Below are positions 8,615-17,640 of a DNA stretch of 64,000 bases, in pieces. The translations under genes were made by a program, and so were the position numbers. How positions within the stretch are numbered: the stretch's first letter is position 1; every line of letters starts with the position of its first letter. The DNA comes from JADJPO01 sp046330955 (GTDB taxonomy: Bacteria > Actinomycetota > Actinomycetes > Actinomycetales > Kineosporiaceae): the NCBI GenBank assembly GCA_046330955.1, contig JAXLRT010000010.1, forward strand, positions 109,594 through 173,593, in the 5' to 3' direction. A model generated the notes under the pieces. It was not told the origin of the DNA and ran no database searches. It saw only the letters and a program-made list of their open reading frames with translations.

Positions 8615-8916
8615 GCGACACCCCCAACGGCGGTGGTGGTAGCGCTCCGATGAGCCAGGGACCCATGGTACGCAGTCGAGCGCTCCCCCGCGGGTCGGGA
8701 GAACGACCCAGCCCACGCCTCCACCACGACACCCACCCTCACGGATTCTATACGTAGAGCTATGTGGTACTGCTTTCCGTAATACCTGGTGACGGCCTGT
8801 TTCACGTGGAACGACGCCCCGCTTCGAGGAGTCCCCGCGGCTGCGTGTCTGATCAGGTCCAGGGACGAGGTCCAGGGACTAGAGGGAGTAGAGGGACCAG
8901 GAGGGACCCGGAGAGA
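8615..8916. other. Intergenic region with parS-like site
   Basis: About 300 bp between the mini membrane gene and the VOC gene. It holds the parS-like site at 8799-8812, which is followed by purine-rich GGGAC/GGGAG runs (8860-8930). No coding sequence is seen. Confidence 0.5.
8799..8812. promoter_or_regulatory. parS-like ParB-binding site 1
   Basis: GTTTCACGTGGAAC, one mismatch from the consensus GTTTCACGTGAAAC. It is the exact reverse complement of the sites at 15126, 18144, 19857 and 23126, so five identical copies exist in the window. Confidence 0.8.
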
Positions 8917-9312
8917 CTAGGAGGGACTTACCTCGTCCAGACCGCGCAGCACGCAGAACTCGTTTCCCTCGGGATCGGCGAACACAACCCAGCCGCTGCC
9001 GGGTCCATGGATCCCTCGGTGATCGGCCACTTCCGTAGCACCCACGGCCCGCAGCCGCTCGATCTCGTCGTCACGGGTGCCGGACCGGGGACGCAGGTCG
9101 AAGTGGAGTCGATTCTTGCCCGACTTCGCTTCGGGAACCTCGATGAACAGGATCCGATGTCCGGTCTCGGGGTCCAGGATCAGGCACTCCACGTGACCCG
9201 GCAGGTTGGGGTCACCGTCCAGATCGGTGTACCCCAGAACCTGCTTCCACCACGTCGAGAGCTCGTAAGCATCGCGACAGTCGACGGTGGTGTGGGCCAC
9301 GAACGAGGTCAT
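8917..9312 (-). CDS. VOC-superfamily (glyoxalase-like) protein
   Basis: 131 residues with one glyoxalase/bleomycin-resistance fold: MTSFVAHTTVDCRDAYELS at the N terminus, WWKQVLGY, an HVECLILDPETGHRILFIEVP strand set, LHFDLRP and GSGWVVFADPEGNEFCVL at the end. This resembles the actinobacterial small VOC proteins of unknown substrate. The ATG at 9312 is chosen because it lies 7 nt from the parB stop and begins the conserved core; an in-frame upstream extension would run into parB. It is the last gene of a likely parA-parB-VOC transcript. A link to chromosome partition is not implied. Confidence 0.8.
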   Translation of the reverse strand: MTSFVAHTTVDCRDAYELSTWWKQVLGYTDLDGDPNLPGHVECLILDPETGHRILFIEVPEAKSGKNRLHFDLRPRSGTRDDEIERLRAVGATEVADHRGIHGPGSGWVVFADPEGNEFCVLRGLDEVSPS

Positions 9313-9319
9313 CGTCGGC

Positions 9320-10483
9320 TCAGCCCTCGCCGGCGCTGATACTGGCGAAGACGCCACGGACCTCGGGGCTCATCAGGCCCAGGATGCGATTCAGGTCATC
9401 GACACTCGCGAAGTCGATGCTCAGGCGTCCCTTGCGCTGACCCAGCGCGATGGCGACCCGGGTGTCGAGGGCGTCACCGAGGCGGGAGGCCAGGTCGTCC
9501 AGCTCGGATCGGTGGGCACCGGCTCGGGGCTTCTTCTTGGCGGGAGCGCCCGCTGCAGGGGTGTCGCCGAGGGCGACGATCTCTTCGACGGCGCGTACCG
9601 ACAGGCCCTCCGAGACGATGCGCTGGGCGAGCGCCTCCATGGCCGACATGTCGTCCAGACCCAGCAGCGCCCGAGCATGGCCGGCGGTCAGCACGCCGGC
9701 AGCCACCCGACGCTGCACCAGCGGTGGCAGCCGGAGCAAGCGAATGGTGTTGCTGATCTGCGGCCGAGACCGCCCGATGCGGGTGGCCAGCTCTTCGTGC
9801 GTGCAGCCGAAGTCATCCAGCAGCTGCTGGTAGGCGGCGGCCTCTTCCAAGGGGTTGAGCTGGCTGCGGTGGAGGTTCTCGAGCAGTGCATCCCGCAGCA
9901 GGTCGTCATCAGCGGTGTCTCGCACGATTGCCGGGACGGTGGCCAACCCCGCCTGCTGCGTCGCGCGCCACCGCCGCTCCCCCATGACAAGCTCGTACAG
10001 GGCTCCGCCGTCGTCCGGCTCACCGACCCGACGCACGACGATCGGCTGCAGTACGCCGATCTCCTTGATCGAGTGAACGAGCTCGGCCAGCTCTTCTTCG
10101 TCGAACACCTGGCGCGGCTGGCGCGGGTTCGGGCGGATCGAGGTCACAGGAATCTCGGCAAACGTTGCGCCCGGCACGGGCACCAGGTCGGTCTCGGGGT
10201 CCGTCTCCGGCGCGGCGCCGACCTCGGCCTCCGCAGGCGGAGACGACTGAGCCGGCGACGGAGACGACTCCGGAGCGGGCGTCACCAGGCTGGGAAGGTC
10301 GCCGGAGGGCCGCTCGAGCGTAGCGGTGGCGGTGGCGGCGCCGGTGTCGACCGGCTGCCCTGGCTCGGACTTGTCCCGGAAGAACACGTCATCGACCGGC
10401 CGGTCGCCACTCGTCTTGGCCATCGGACCGCTGGGGATGAGTGCACCCAGACCGCGGCCAAGACCCCGTCGCTTCTCGCTCAC
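9320..10483 (-). CDS. parB: Chromosome-partitioning CTPase ParB
   Basis: 387 residues. ParB loads at parS, spreads as a CTP-dependent clamp and works with ParA and SMC to segregate origins. The N terminus SEKRRGLGRGLGALIPSG is typical of chromosomal ParB. A Pro/Ala-rich linker leads to the CTPase domain (IPVTSIRPNPRQPRQVF, VMGERRWRATQQAG, ENLHRSQLNPLEEAAAY). The helix-turn-helix CTHEELATRIGRSRPQIS lies at about 225-242, and the C-terminal dimer domain ends LMSPEVRGVFASISAGEG. GTG start with GAGGAGC upstream; its GTGA overlaps the parA stop, so parAB are coupled. Candidate binding sites are the nine parS-like sequences listed here. Confidence 0.96.
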   Translation of the reverse strand: MSEKRRGLGRGLGALIPSGPMAKTSGDRPVDDVFFRDKSEPGQPVDTGAATATATLERPSGDLPSLVTPAPESSPSPAQSSPPAEAEVGAAPETDPETDLVPVPGATFAEIPVTSIRPNPRQPRQVFDEEELAELVHSIKEIGVLQPIVVRRVGEPDDGGALYELVMGERRWRATQQAGLATVPAIVRDTADDDLLRDALLENLHRSQLNPLEEAAAYQQLLDDFGCTHEELATRIGRSRPQISNTIRLLRLPPLVQRRVAAGVLTAGHARALLGLDDMSAMEALAQRIVSEGLSVRAVEEIVALGDTPAAGAPAKKKPRAGAHRSELDDLASRLGDALDTRVAIALGQRKGRLSIDFASVDDLNRILGLMSPEVRGVFASISAGEG

Positions 10484-13400
10484 GATTGCTCCTCGCGCGT
10501 TGTTGATTCCCACGTGAGTACCTGTTCGGCAAGTTCGCGGGACGCCTCAAGGTAAGAGAGCGCTCCACTGGACGCCGGGTCGTACGTCATGACGGTCTGG
10601 CCGTGACTTGGTGCTTCGGAGATCCGGACCGACCGGGGGACGGTCGTCTTGACCACCTGTTCGGGGAAGTGTGTTCGGACCTCGTCGGCCACCTGCGAGG
10701 ACAGCCTGGTCCTCGCGTCGAACATCGTCAGCATGATGGTCGAGACGTGCAGCGAGGGATTGAGCTGGCGACGGATCAACTCGATGTGCTTCAGCAGCTG
10801 GGACAGCCCCTCGAGCGCGTAGTACTCACACTGGATCGGAATCAGCACCTCGCGGGCGGCGACGAAGGCGTTGACCGTGAGCAGGCTCAGGCTCGGCGGG
10901 CAGTCGATCAGCACGTAGTCGATCTGATCCAGACCCTGCTGTCGGCGGGTCTGGAGGTAGACCTCCAACGCCTTCTTGAGGCGCACTTCGCGAGCGACGA
11001 ACGAGACCAACTCGATCTCGGCGCCCGCGAGGTCGATGGTCGCCGGCGCGACCCACAAGTTGGGCAGGTCCGGGCAGGGCTGGACCACCTCCGCCAGCGG
11101 TCGATCCTCGACCACCACGTCGTACAGGCTCGGAACCTCGGCATGGTGGTCGATCCCGAGAGCGGTTGACGCATTGCCCTGCGGGTCGATGTCGAGCACC
11201 AGCACGCTCAGGCCCGCCTGCGCCAGGGCGGCGGCCACGTTCACCGTGGTCGTGGTCTTGCCGACGCCACCCTTCTGGTTGGCCACGGTGAGGATCCGGG
11301 TGTGTGGCGGGCGCGGGAACGACCGACCGACCAACGAGATGCGACGCCGGGCGTCCTCGGCCACCTCCGCGGCCAAGGGCGTGGTGTCGTCCACCGTCGG
11401 CAGGCTGGCCACCAGCTGCACCCGGTCGGACTCGTTGAACGGCAAGGGAGCCGCCAGCGGGGCGCCGGGCGGCTGCCACTCGGCGTCCGACGCGGTCGGT
11501 TCCGTGTCGGCTACAGCCACTGCTGCGGATGCGTGTGGAGGCACCGTCGAAGGGCTCTCCGGCTGCTGCATCGCTGCACTCCTGTCGTCTGGCTCGTGCG
11601 TCACCGTCAGAGAATTGTCCCTTGATTCGGCGTCGTCCGTGACCAGACCTCCGTGAGTCGCGGCGGACTCGCCGACAGCTCCTGCTGTGTCGAGGGCTGC
11701 TCTGTCGAGATCCGCTGTGTCGAGTTCCGCTGAGCCGGGGTCTGCTGTGTTGATGAGATCGCCCACCGGGTCGCCGCGATCGCTGGAAGCGGCCGGATCA
11801 TTGGATTCAGCGCACCCACCGAGTTCGACTCGCTCACCCGGCACGGCCGGCTCCCCCAACCCGACCAGCGCAGTGGACTCCACCCGCTCGACAGACTCCA
11901 GCGACTCACCAAACACGACCGACTCACCAAACACGGCCGGCGCACCAAGCTTGACCGGCTCATCGAAGACGGCGGGCTCACCCGATGCGGCGGGTTCACC
12001 AAACACGGCCGGCGCCGTGCACTCCACCCTGTCGACGGACTCAACCGGGTCACCGAACTCGGCCTGCACTCCGAACTCGGCCAGCTCACCAGACGCGGCC
12101 GATACCCCCGACTCAGCCGCGTCACTGAACACGACCGGCTCAGCTGCTTCGTTCCGCTCAACCGCATCGCCGAACCCCGTGGGAGACGGGAGGGGGATCG
12201 GCTCCTCGATCTCGGCCTCCGCTGCGTTATCGGCCTCGGTGAGCTGGTCGGCTGGCCGCAGCGCCTCGACCGGGTGGTGCACGGCCCAATCCTGATCGCC
12301 CGGAATCTCCCGGGGGGCTCGGAGATCATCTGCGGGCTGTGTGTGCTCAGGTGCACGGTAGGGGGGAGTTGCCTGCTCGATACCCTCTCGGAACCCTGCG
12401 ACGCTTCCCTCCGTGGGCGGCGCGGACGCCAGGCCGGCTGCGTCACCGGGCTGGGCCACCCAGAAGCGGTGGCCGACCGGGCGAGCCTCCCCCGGGGCAG
12501 CCACGGCCCCCGAGACCGAGCCTGCGCCGGCGGGGGCAACGTCGGATGCCGGAACAACCGCGAAGGCCGGCGCCGTAAACGGTGGCAGGGCGGTCGGCAT
12601 CACCAGGGCCGTGACGGCGTGGGCAGTGATGTCGTCTCGGTCGACGCCTGTTTGCTCCGATGCCGAGTGCAGTTCCGATGCACTCTCCCCGGGAGGAGCT
12701 TGATCGGTCGCAACGTCAACATCTGCATGAGGTGCATCCACGGTCGTGGTTTCACATGAAACGGGGCGAACGGCGAAACGATCTCCGAGAGGGGTGCGAA
12801 TGGTGTGTGCCCAAGGCTTCATCTCCGACGCCTGCGGTGCCTGGCTCCCCCACTCCGGGGGTAGTCCACGTGAGGAGGCGTGGAAGTTGAGCCCCAAGGC
12901 GGGCGTGGGATCGTCGTTGGTGTCAACCCAAGGGGTGGCTGGCGAGGTGGTTCCCGCGACCGATGTTTCACGTGAATCCGTCACGCTCACGACGACCCGG
13001 TACCCACCTTCGTCGAACCGGTGAAGGTCGCCGGCGTCCGATCGGATCTCACGGCTAGCGGCGTTCAGGGCCATGGGATCCGCTGCTGAGGCGTGCACCG
13101 CATCATGGACCTCGACCGTGAGGACCGGGTCTGGAGCATCCGGCTCCACCGCCATGGAGACGAATTCATCCAGAGACCCTTGAGGGGTTCCTTGAGGGAT
13201 GGGCATGCCGTCAGCACTGTGACTGGCCAAATTCGCCGGGGTCTCCGAATCCTCAATGCCGGGCAACACGAGGTCCTCCCCGGCCACCCCCACGGCCGAG
13301 GTCACGGCCGCTGCATGGGGCTCGAGGGAAACAGTTGCCTCGAACGCTCCCACCAAGTGAACTCCGAGGGTCCAGTCCTCGTCGCCCTCCATCGATTCCC

Positions 13401-13722
13401 GCGGTGACGATTCCCCCGGCACGCCGACAAGGGGCAGCCCGTCAACTTGCAGCCCATCAGCTGGCACAGCATTGCCCGATTCAGCATTGCCCGGCTCAGC
13501 ATTGCCCGGCTCAGCCCCAGCTTGCACGGGCTGGGCCGGAATCACGTGAGGCTCGGGTGCTTCGGCGGGAACCGCCTCACCCGATTCCAGCACGGCGACG
13601 GCTGGAACCTCGTCGAGGCCCGAGTTCTCGCAGGGCTGACCGTGCGGTGCGATGCTGGGCCAGCCCAAGCCTTCCTGCCTCGAATGCGCCGAGACCTTCG
13701 GCCAGCCGATTCCCACAGCCAT
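10480..13722 (-). CDS. parA: Chromosome-partitioning ATPase ParA with about 800-residue N-terminal extension
   Basis: The last 270 residues are a complete ParA/Soj ATPase: RILTVANQKGGVGKTTTTVN (deviant Walker A), VLDIDPQGNASTALG, VLIDCPPSLSLLTVNA and the C-terminal PRSVRISEAPSHGQ. Ahead of it lies one open frame encoding about 800 residues that are acidic, Pro/Ala/Glu/Ser-rich and repetitive (for example GNAEPGNAESGNA, and many EPAVFGEP-like units about residues 550-680), with no recognisable fold. Usual chromosomal ParA is 260-350 residues. ATG 13722 is preferred because GGGGAG precedes it by 8 nt; an ATG at 13857 would add 45 residues. Two parS-like sites fall inside the extension and are read as SCET and SRET peptides, as in mycobacterial parA. 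Unsure whether the whole extension is translated. Confidence 0.85.
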   Translation of the reverse strand: MAVGIGWPKVSAHSRQEGLGWPSIAPHGQPCENSGLDEVPAVAVLESGEAVPAEAPEPHVIPAQPVQAGAEPGNAEPGNAESGNAVPADGLQVDGLPLVGVPGESSPRESMEGDEDWTLGVHLVGAFEATVSLEPHAAAVTSAVGVAGEDLVLPGIEDSETPANLASHSADGMPIPQGTPQGSLDEFVSMAVEPDAPDPVLTVEVHDAVHASAADPMALNAASREIRSDAGDLHRFDEGGYRVVVSVTDSRETSVAGTTSPATPWVDTNDDPTPALGLNFHASSRGLPPEWGSQAPQASEMKPWAHTIRTPLGDRFAVRPVSCETTTVDAPHADVDVATDQAPPGESASELHSASEQTGVDRDDITAHAVTALVMPTALPPFTAPAFAVVPASDVAPAGAGSVSGAVAAPGEARPVGHRFWVAQPGDAAGLASAPPTEGSVAGFREGIEQATPPYRAPEHTQPADDLRAPREIPGDQDWAVHHPVEALRPADQLTEADNAAEAEIEEPIPLPSPTGFGDAVERNEAAEPVVFSDAAESGVSAASGELAEFGVQAEFGDPVESVDRVECTAPAVFGEPAASGEPAVFDEPVKLGAPAVFGESVVFGESLESVERVESTALVGLGEPAVPGERVELGGCAESNDPAASSDRGDPVGDLINTADPGSAELDTADLDRAALDTAGAVGESAATHGGLVTDDAESRDNSLTVTHEPDDRSAAMQQPESPSTVPPHASAAVAVADTEPTASDAEWQPPGAPLAAPLPFNESDRVQLVASLPTVDDTTPLAAEVAEDARRRISLVGRSFPRPPHTRILTVANQKGGVGKTTTTVNVAAALAQAGLSVLVLDIDPQGNASTALGIDHHAEVPSLYDVVVEDRPLAEVVQPCPDLPNLWVAPATIDLAGAEIELVSFVAREVRLKKALEVYLQTRRQQGLDQIDYVLIDCPPSLSLLTVNAFVAAREVLIPIQCEYYALEGLSQLLKHIELIRRQLNPSLHVSTIMLTMFDARTRLSSQVADEVRTHFPEQVVKTTVPRSVRISEAPSHGQTVMTYDPASSGALSYLEASRELAEQVLTWESTTREEQS
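12749..12762. promoter_or_regulatory. parS-like site 2, inside parA
   Basis: GTTTCACATGAAAC, a perfect palindrome with CATG in place of CGTG at the centre (one mismatch from consensus). It is embedded in the parA extension. Confidence 0.55.
12965..12978. promoter_or_regulatory. parS-like site 3, inside parA
   Basis: GTTTCACGTGAATC, one mismatch from consensus, 200 bp from site 2 and also within the parA extension. Confidence 0.65.
13467..13514. repeat. 15-bp tandem repeat in the parA extension
   Basis: Three units of CAGCATTGCCCGGCT (the first ends GATT) plus a partial fourth. On the minus strand they encode the repeated (G)NAEPG/ESG peptide of the ParA extension. Period 15 keeps the reading frame. 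Confidence 0.7.
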
Positions 13723-14545
13723 CACTCCAACTCCCCATCCCCGCGCATCGTCCATCCTGACAACCGTTTCCCATGCAGCGCCGATGGCCACGCCGGTACG
13801 CCGGCGCCGGCGGCACGATTCCATCCGAGCAGAGCGTCTCGGCTCATCCGAACACATGACCTCAAGGACGTCCTACGCTGCCGTGAACAACTGAGCCCCC
13901 TGAGGTCACTCCTGATCGAGACCCGATTGCTGAATGGACTCCTCGTCAGCCGTGCGGGTCCGCGCCTCGCCGTCGACGTCGCTGAGCCCCTGGTCGGGGC
14001 CGGCGCCTGATACCGTGCAGCCCTTTCATCCTTCCGCCCAGGTTGATGACCGTGTTCCGAGGCTCAGCGCGGGGCGTGCCCAGCGATCGTCACCCATGAG
14101 GCTTCCCCTCCTGCCCTTCCAGCCCCCCCAGCCCTTCCTGCCGCCCTCCTGGCCCCGGTTGATGAACGCGTCCCGAAGCCACCGCTTGCACCACACGAAC
14201 CTGGAAGCATGCACCGCTGACTCGTGGATCAACCGAGTTCGATTGCTCCGCACCGACCCGACCTCGTCGCGAGGTACCCGCCTCCATCAATCCGGCTCGA
14301 CCATCCGGGTCGACCGGCGGCTGATGGGTCCCTGGCCCTCCGATTCCAGCGACCGCCGGCTCAGCTGCCCAGGTGCTTGATCGCCCATGACTCCCCCAGC
14401 TCCTACCTCGATGGTGCCCGACACTCGTCACACCATGTCGCTCGTCCACGCCCCGTCACCGTGACCGACTCGGGTTCGGAGCGGCCCGGCGTCGGCTTGA
14501 ACGCTACTCGCGCTCGTCTCTCCCCGCTCCTCACCCCCAGGTGCC

Positions 14546-14627
14546 TGTGGACAACCCGCCTTGACGTTTCGCCTGTGCACGGAAGGTTCGCGTCGTTGCG
14601 TCCACAGAACACCCACAGATATCCACA
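14546..14627. promoter_or_regulatory. DnaA-box-like cluster away from oriC
   Basis: TGTGGACAA (14546-14554) is the reverse complement of TTGTCCACA, a perfect actinobacterial DnaA box. ATATCCACA (14619-14627) is one base off TTATCCACA. Weaker GCGTCCACA and ACACCCACA lie between them. Four related 9-mers in about 80 bp is unusual outside oriC. Confidence 0.45.
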
Positions 14628-14779
14628 CCTCACATGTGGGCCGTTCGACCAGGGGTTCCCATGTCTTGGCCGGCGAAGAGCACCCCCGAGTGGACGTCGC
14701 GCCGGGTCGCGCAGGGGGCAGCTTCGCACCCTGACCGGCTCATTCCCGCCAGCCAATCACCCCGCCCCACTCGCCATCC

Positions 14780-14887
14780 CCCACACCTCCCCTCGGCATC
14801 CCTAGCCATCGCCACACCTCCCCTCGGCATCGCCCACGCCTCACCCTCGCCATCCCTCGACATCGACCACACTTCCCCTCGGCATAG
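14780..14887. repeat. Imperfect tandem repeat, CCTCCCCTCGGCATC units
   Basis: The unit CCACACCTCCCCTCGGCATC appears at about 14780 and again 31 bp later, followed by two diverged copies (near 14834 and 14868). No coding role is seen. Confidence 0.5.
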
Positions 14888-15125
14888 CAGCGCCTGTCTC
14901 TTGGAGGAGCTGCGCCCTTCTATTGGCGAAGCGTCCGGTGCCCAGGCGTGGCACCAGCCCGGCCGTACGGTGGTGGCCTCTATCGTCGGTAACCAGGTCC
15001 AGATCATGTGAACGAACCGTGCCGCCACCCGGCCGCGCAGTGGTTCCCGCGATGCCCGTTCCCGCGATGCCAACTACGGCCCCTCGCCCCGGCCACGGCA
15101 TCGCCGCACCGGCCACCGGTCGACC

Positions 15126-15139
15126 GTTCCACGTGAAAC
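15126..15139. promoter_or_regulatory. parS-like site 4
   Basis: GTTCCACGTGAAAC, one mismatch from consensus; identical to sites 5, 6 and 7. Confidence 0.8.
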
Positions 15140-15924
15140 AACGGGTCCCCGGACGACGTCGCATTGCTCGGCTCGCTGCCGCGTCTTGGCCGGACTGGGC
15201 AGTCTCCGCCTGCCAGCTCTGGGGGCTCGCTGGTGTCCTCGAGCGCATCTCGGCGCTCCAATCTCGCCTGCTGGCCACTTGTCGATCCATCGTCAATCAG
15301 CGCATCCAACTGGCGGATGAGGTCCCGCTGGAATCCGGGCATCTCATCTGCACGCCCAGCCAACGCCTACTGGCCGACTGATGGGGCTGTCGGGTGTCGG
15401 ACGTGGCGGAACCGAACCACGCAGCTGGCCTCAACGAGCCGGCGGGCAAGCCATGGCCGGCTGGTTGATATGCCCGCCCATCGTCACGATGGTCGACGGA
15501 TAGCCAACAGGCGGCGGCGTCACCCCTTCGAAGCCCACCGCCGGAACACCACGGTCGGTACCGGATGGTGGCTCTTTACCGCCAAGGTTCCGGGGCGAGC
15601 ACCGGACGGGCGAGTACACCCAACGCACGGCCCGCAGAAGCGGCAAGGGTGCAGTCGGCACGGACCACAGAGACGCGGCCACGCCGAGGATCCGGAGGAC
15701 GAGCACGCCTCCCTGTCACCTCTGCAACGTGGCCGGTCATCGCCCGCCATCCAGGGGTACTTGCGTCGGCAATTCAGGATCACATTCTTCTGTGAGTCGA
15801 GGTTGGCGTGCCCCACATGGCTCATGCGGCGGCCAACGGGCATCTCTGCACGCTCCGCGAACGGATCCGCCGCGGTGCCACAGACCCGCCAACAGCACCT
15901 CACTGTGCGCAAGCCGGAGGATGG

Positions 15925-16908
15925 TCAAGACCCGTGGATGGGTGTCGCGCCGAGCCACCGGTGGTAGGCGTCTAGGTCGACGTTGCTGCCGCAGATGATG
16001 ATGGCCACGTGCCGGCCGACGAACCGGTCACGGTCTTCGAGGACCGCGGCGATGCCGAGCGCCGCCGACGGTTCGGCGACGAGGCCGGCGTGGTCAAGGA
16101 GCATCCGCATACCGGCGATGATCGACGCTTCCTGGACCAGGAGGGCGTCGTCAGCGACGAGCAGCAGATCGTCCAGGACGGCTGGGATGGGGCGACGGCC
16201 GGCGACGCCGTCGGCGATCGTGTTGGTCGACTCGGTGGTGACGACCCGCCGTTGGTGCCATGAGTAGGTCATAGCGGGTGCGCCGAGCGGTTGGGCGCAG
16301 ATCACCTCGACCTCTGGCGCCGAGGCCTTGAGCACGTGGCCCACACCGGTGGCTAGCGCCCCTCCACCGAGAGCAATCAGCACCGCGTCGAAGTCCGGTT
16401 TGGTGTCCACCAGCTCCAAGCCGATGGTTGCTGCGCCCTCGCAGGTCTCGATGTCCAGGCTGTCTTCGAGCAGCCGAATGCCGCGCTCTCGTGCTATGGC
16501 GGTCGCGCGGTCGCGAGCCAGCTCGTGGTCGCCGTCGACCACCTCCAGCCGGGCGCCCAACGCCCGGATGCGATCCAGCTTGACCGTGGGCGCGAAGCGA
16601 GATGCCACGACGGTGACGTCGAGCCCTCGCTCGCGGCCCGACCATGCCAGGGCTTGACCCAGGTTGCCGGCGCTGGCGCATACCACCGCGTGATGTCCGT
16701 TGGCTGCTAGTTGGCCCGCGACGAGCTCGGTGCCGCGGGCCTTGAAACTGCGGACCGGGTTCGCCGTTTCGAGCTTGATGCTCACTGCACACCCGAGCGC
16801 TGACTCGAGGGCCTCGCAGCGATACAGCGGCGTGTCCAGCAGCATCGGATTGATCGCCCGGCGAGCCGCGCGGATCCGCTCGATGTCGAGGCGTGTCTGC
16901 GTGGTCAT
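15925..16908 (-). CDS. PLP-dependent threonine/serine dehydratase-like enzyme
   Basis: 327 residues, fold type II PLP enzyme of the serine/threonine dehydratase group. The PLP lysine lies in NPVRSFKARGTELVAG, the phosphate/substrate loop in CASAGNLGQALAWSG, the glycine-rich PLP phosphate loop in LIALGGGALATGVGH, and the terminal IIICGSNVD matches the family. It lacks the C-terminal ACT-like domain of biosynthetic IlvA, so a catabolic dehydratase or racemase is likely. The ATG at 16908 overlaps the stop of a decayed IS256 transposase (ATGA), so it may be read from the element's transcript. It stands alone amid insertion-sequence remains, which suggests acquired or relocated cargo. Substrate unknown. 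Confidence 0.85.
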   Translation of the reverse strand: MTTQTRLDIERIRAARRAINPMLLDTPLYRCEALESALGCAVSIKLETANPVRSFKARGTELVAGQLAANGHHAVVCASAGNLGQALAWSGRERGLDVTVVASRFAPTVKLDRIRALGARLEVVDGDHELARDRATAIARERGIRLLEDSLDIETCEGAATIGLELVDTKPDFDAVLIALGGGALATGVGHVLKASAPEVEVICAQPLGAPAMTYSWHQRRVVTTESTNTIADGVAGRRPIPAVLDDLLLVADDALLVQEASIIAGMRMLLDHAGLVAEPSAALGIAAVLEDRDRFVGRHVAIIICGSNVDLDAYHRWLGATPIHGS

Positions 16909-17640
16909 GCCGCGGTCTCACACGCGTCCTGCTGTTGATCTTCATGCCGTTGGACGAGCTTGCTGCGTTCGAAGCGAGCGTCGGCGTGGACGAGGGTGAC
17001 CAGGTGCGGTGCGTTGACGGCGCGCCAGCGGTCCAGGGCGGCCTGGGTCAATTCTTGCGCCATGGCGATCCCGGCGGCCTTCGACCCGGGGGCACTGGTC
17101 TGCGGGAACACCTCACCCAGGGCAGTCCAGAACCCCAGCGCGCCGTCACCGACGGCCAGTACCGGGTCTCGCATCCGCGGCGACAGCCATCGCGCAGTAG
17201 GTCCTCCCACGACCCGGTGGAGTCGCGCTGCCCGTCGGCGAGGGCGACGAGTTCCTTGGTGGCGTCGGTCCGCAACGATCACACCCGTAGGCACAGGCGT
17301 TCCTCGTCGAGGCGGACGTTGACGTCCACCCCCATCCGTCCATACATACACTCCGTCCACACATACACATAGTGCACCGCGCGCAGGTCCCGAGCGGCGA
17401 AAGCCTCGGCCTCGTCCTGCCACTGCGCGGTCAGCCGGGTCACGGTGGCAGCGGGCTGGCCCGCGTTGGTTCCGAGGAACTGCCCGAACGCCGGGCCGAA
17501 GTCGTTGCCGGACAGTCCGTCTAGGTACAGCAGCGGCTGCACCTCGGCCCCCCGTCGGGGACTTGCGGCACCACGGCGGCAGATCGCCGAGGCGTACCGG
17601 CGACCGCCTGGATCCTCGTTGGCGGTCCTCGACCTGATGA
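16905..17640 (-). pseudogene. IS256-family (mutator-type) transposase remnant
   Basis: Reading the minus strand from about 17640 gives VQPLLYLDGLSGNDFGPA, then LTAQWQDEAEAFAARDL and HYVYVW, then after frameshifts DATKELVALADGQRDSTGSW and VLAVGDGALGFWTALGEVFP. It jumps at once to the family's C-terminal end, DRWRAVNAPHLVTLVHADAR. These are IS256 transposase blocks in the right order. The reading frame shifts near 17300 and again near 17200, and the internal part between GEVFPQTS and the C-terminus is deleted. The element cannot be active. Terminal inverted repeats were not found. Confidence 0.8.

Larger units (their letters stand above)
13723..15924. other. About 2.2 kb without a convincing gene
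   Basis: No frame with a ribosome site, codon bias or recognisable family was found on either strand. The stretch contains the DnaA-box-like cluster at 14546-14627, the imperfect repeat at 14780-14887, the parS-like site at 15126-15139, and two related 25-bp segments containing GGTTGATGA at about 14041 and 14157. It is the first part of the non-canonical insert between parA and rsmG. Confidence 0.5.

Noticed and set aside
10508..10521. CACGTG-containing sequence near the parA 3' end as a tenth parS site.
   Set aside because: Only the central six bases fit; flanks TTCC/AGTA do not form the inverted repeat.
13934..15373. Several 100-190 codon frames between parA and the dehydratase.
   Set aside because: No start signal, mixed strands, no family, and composition like the surrounding non-coding DNA.
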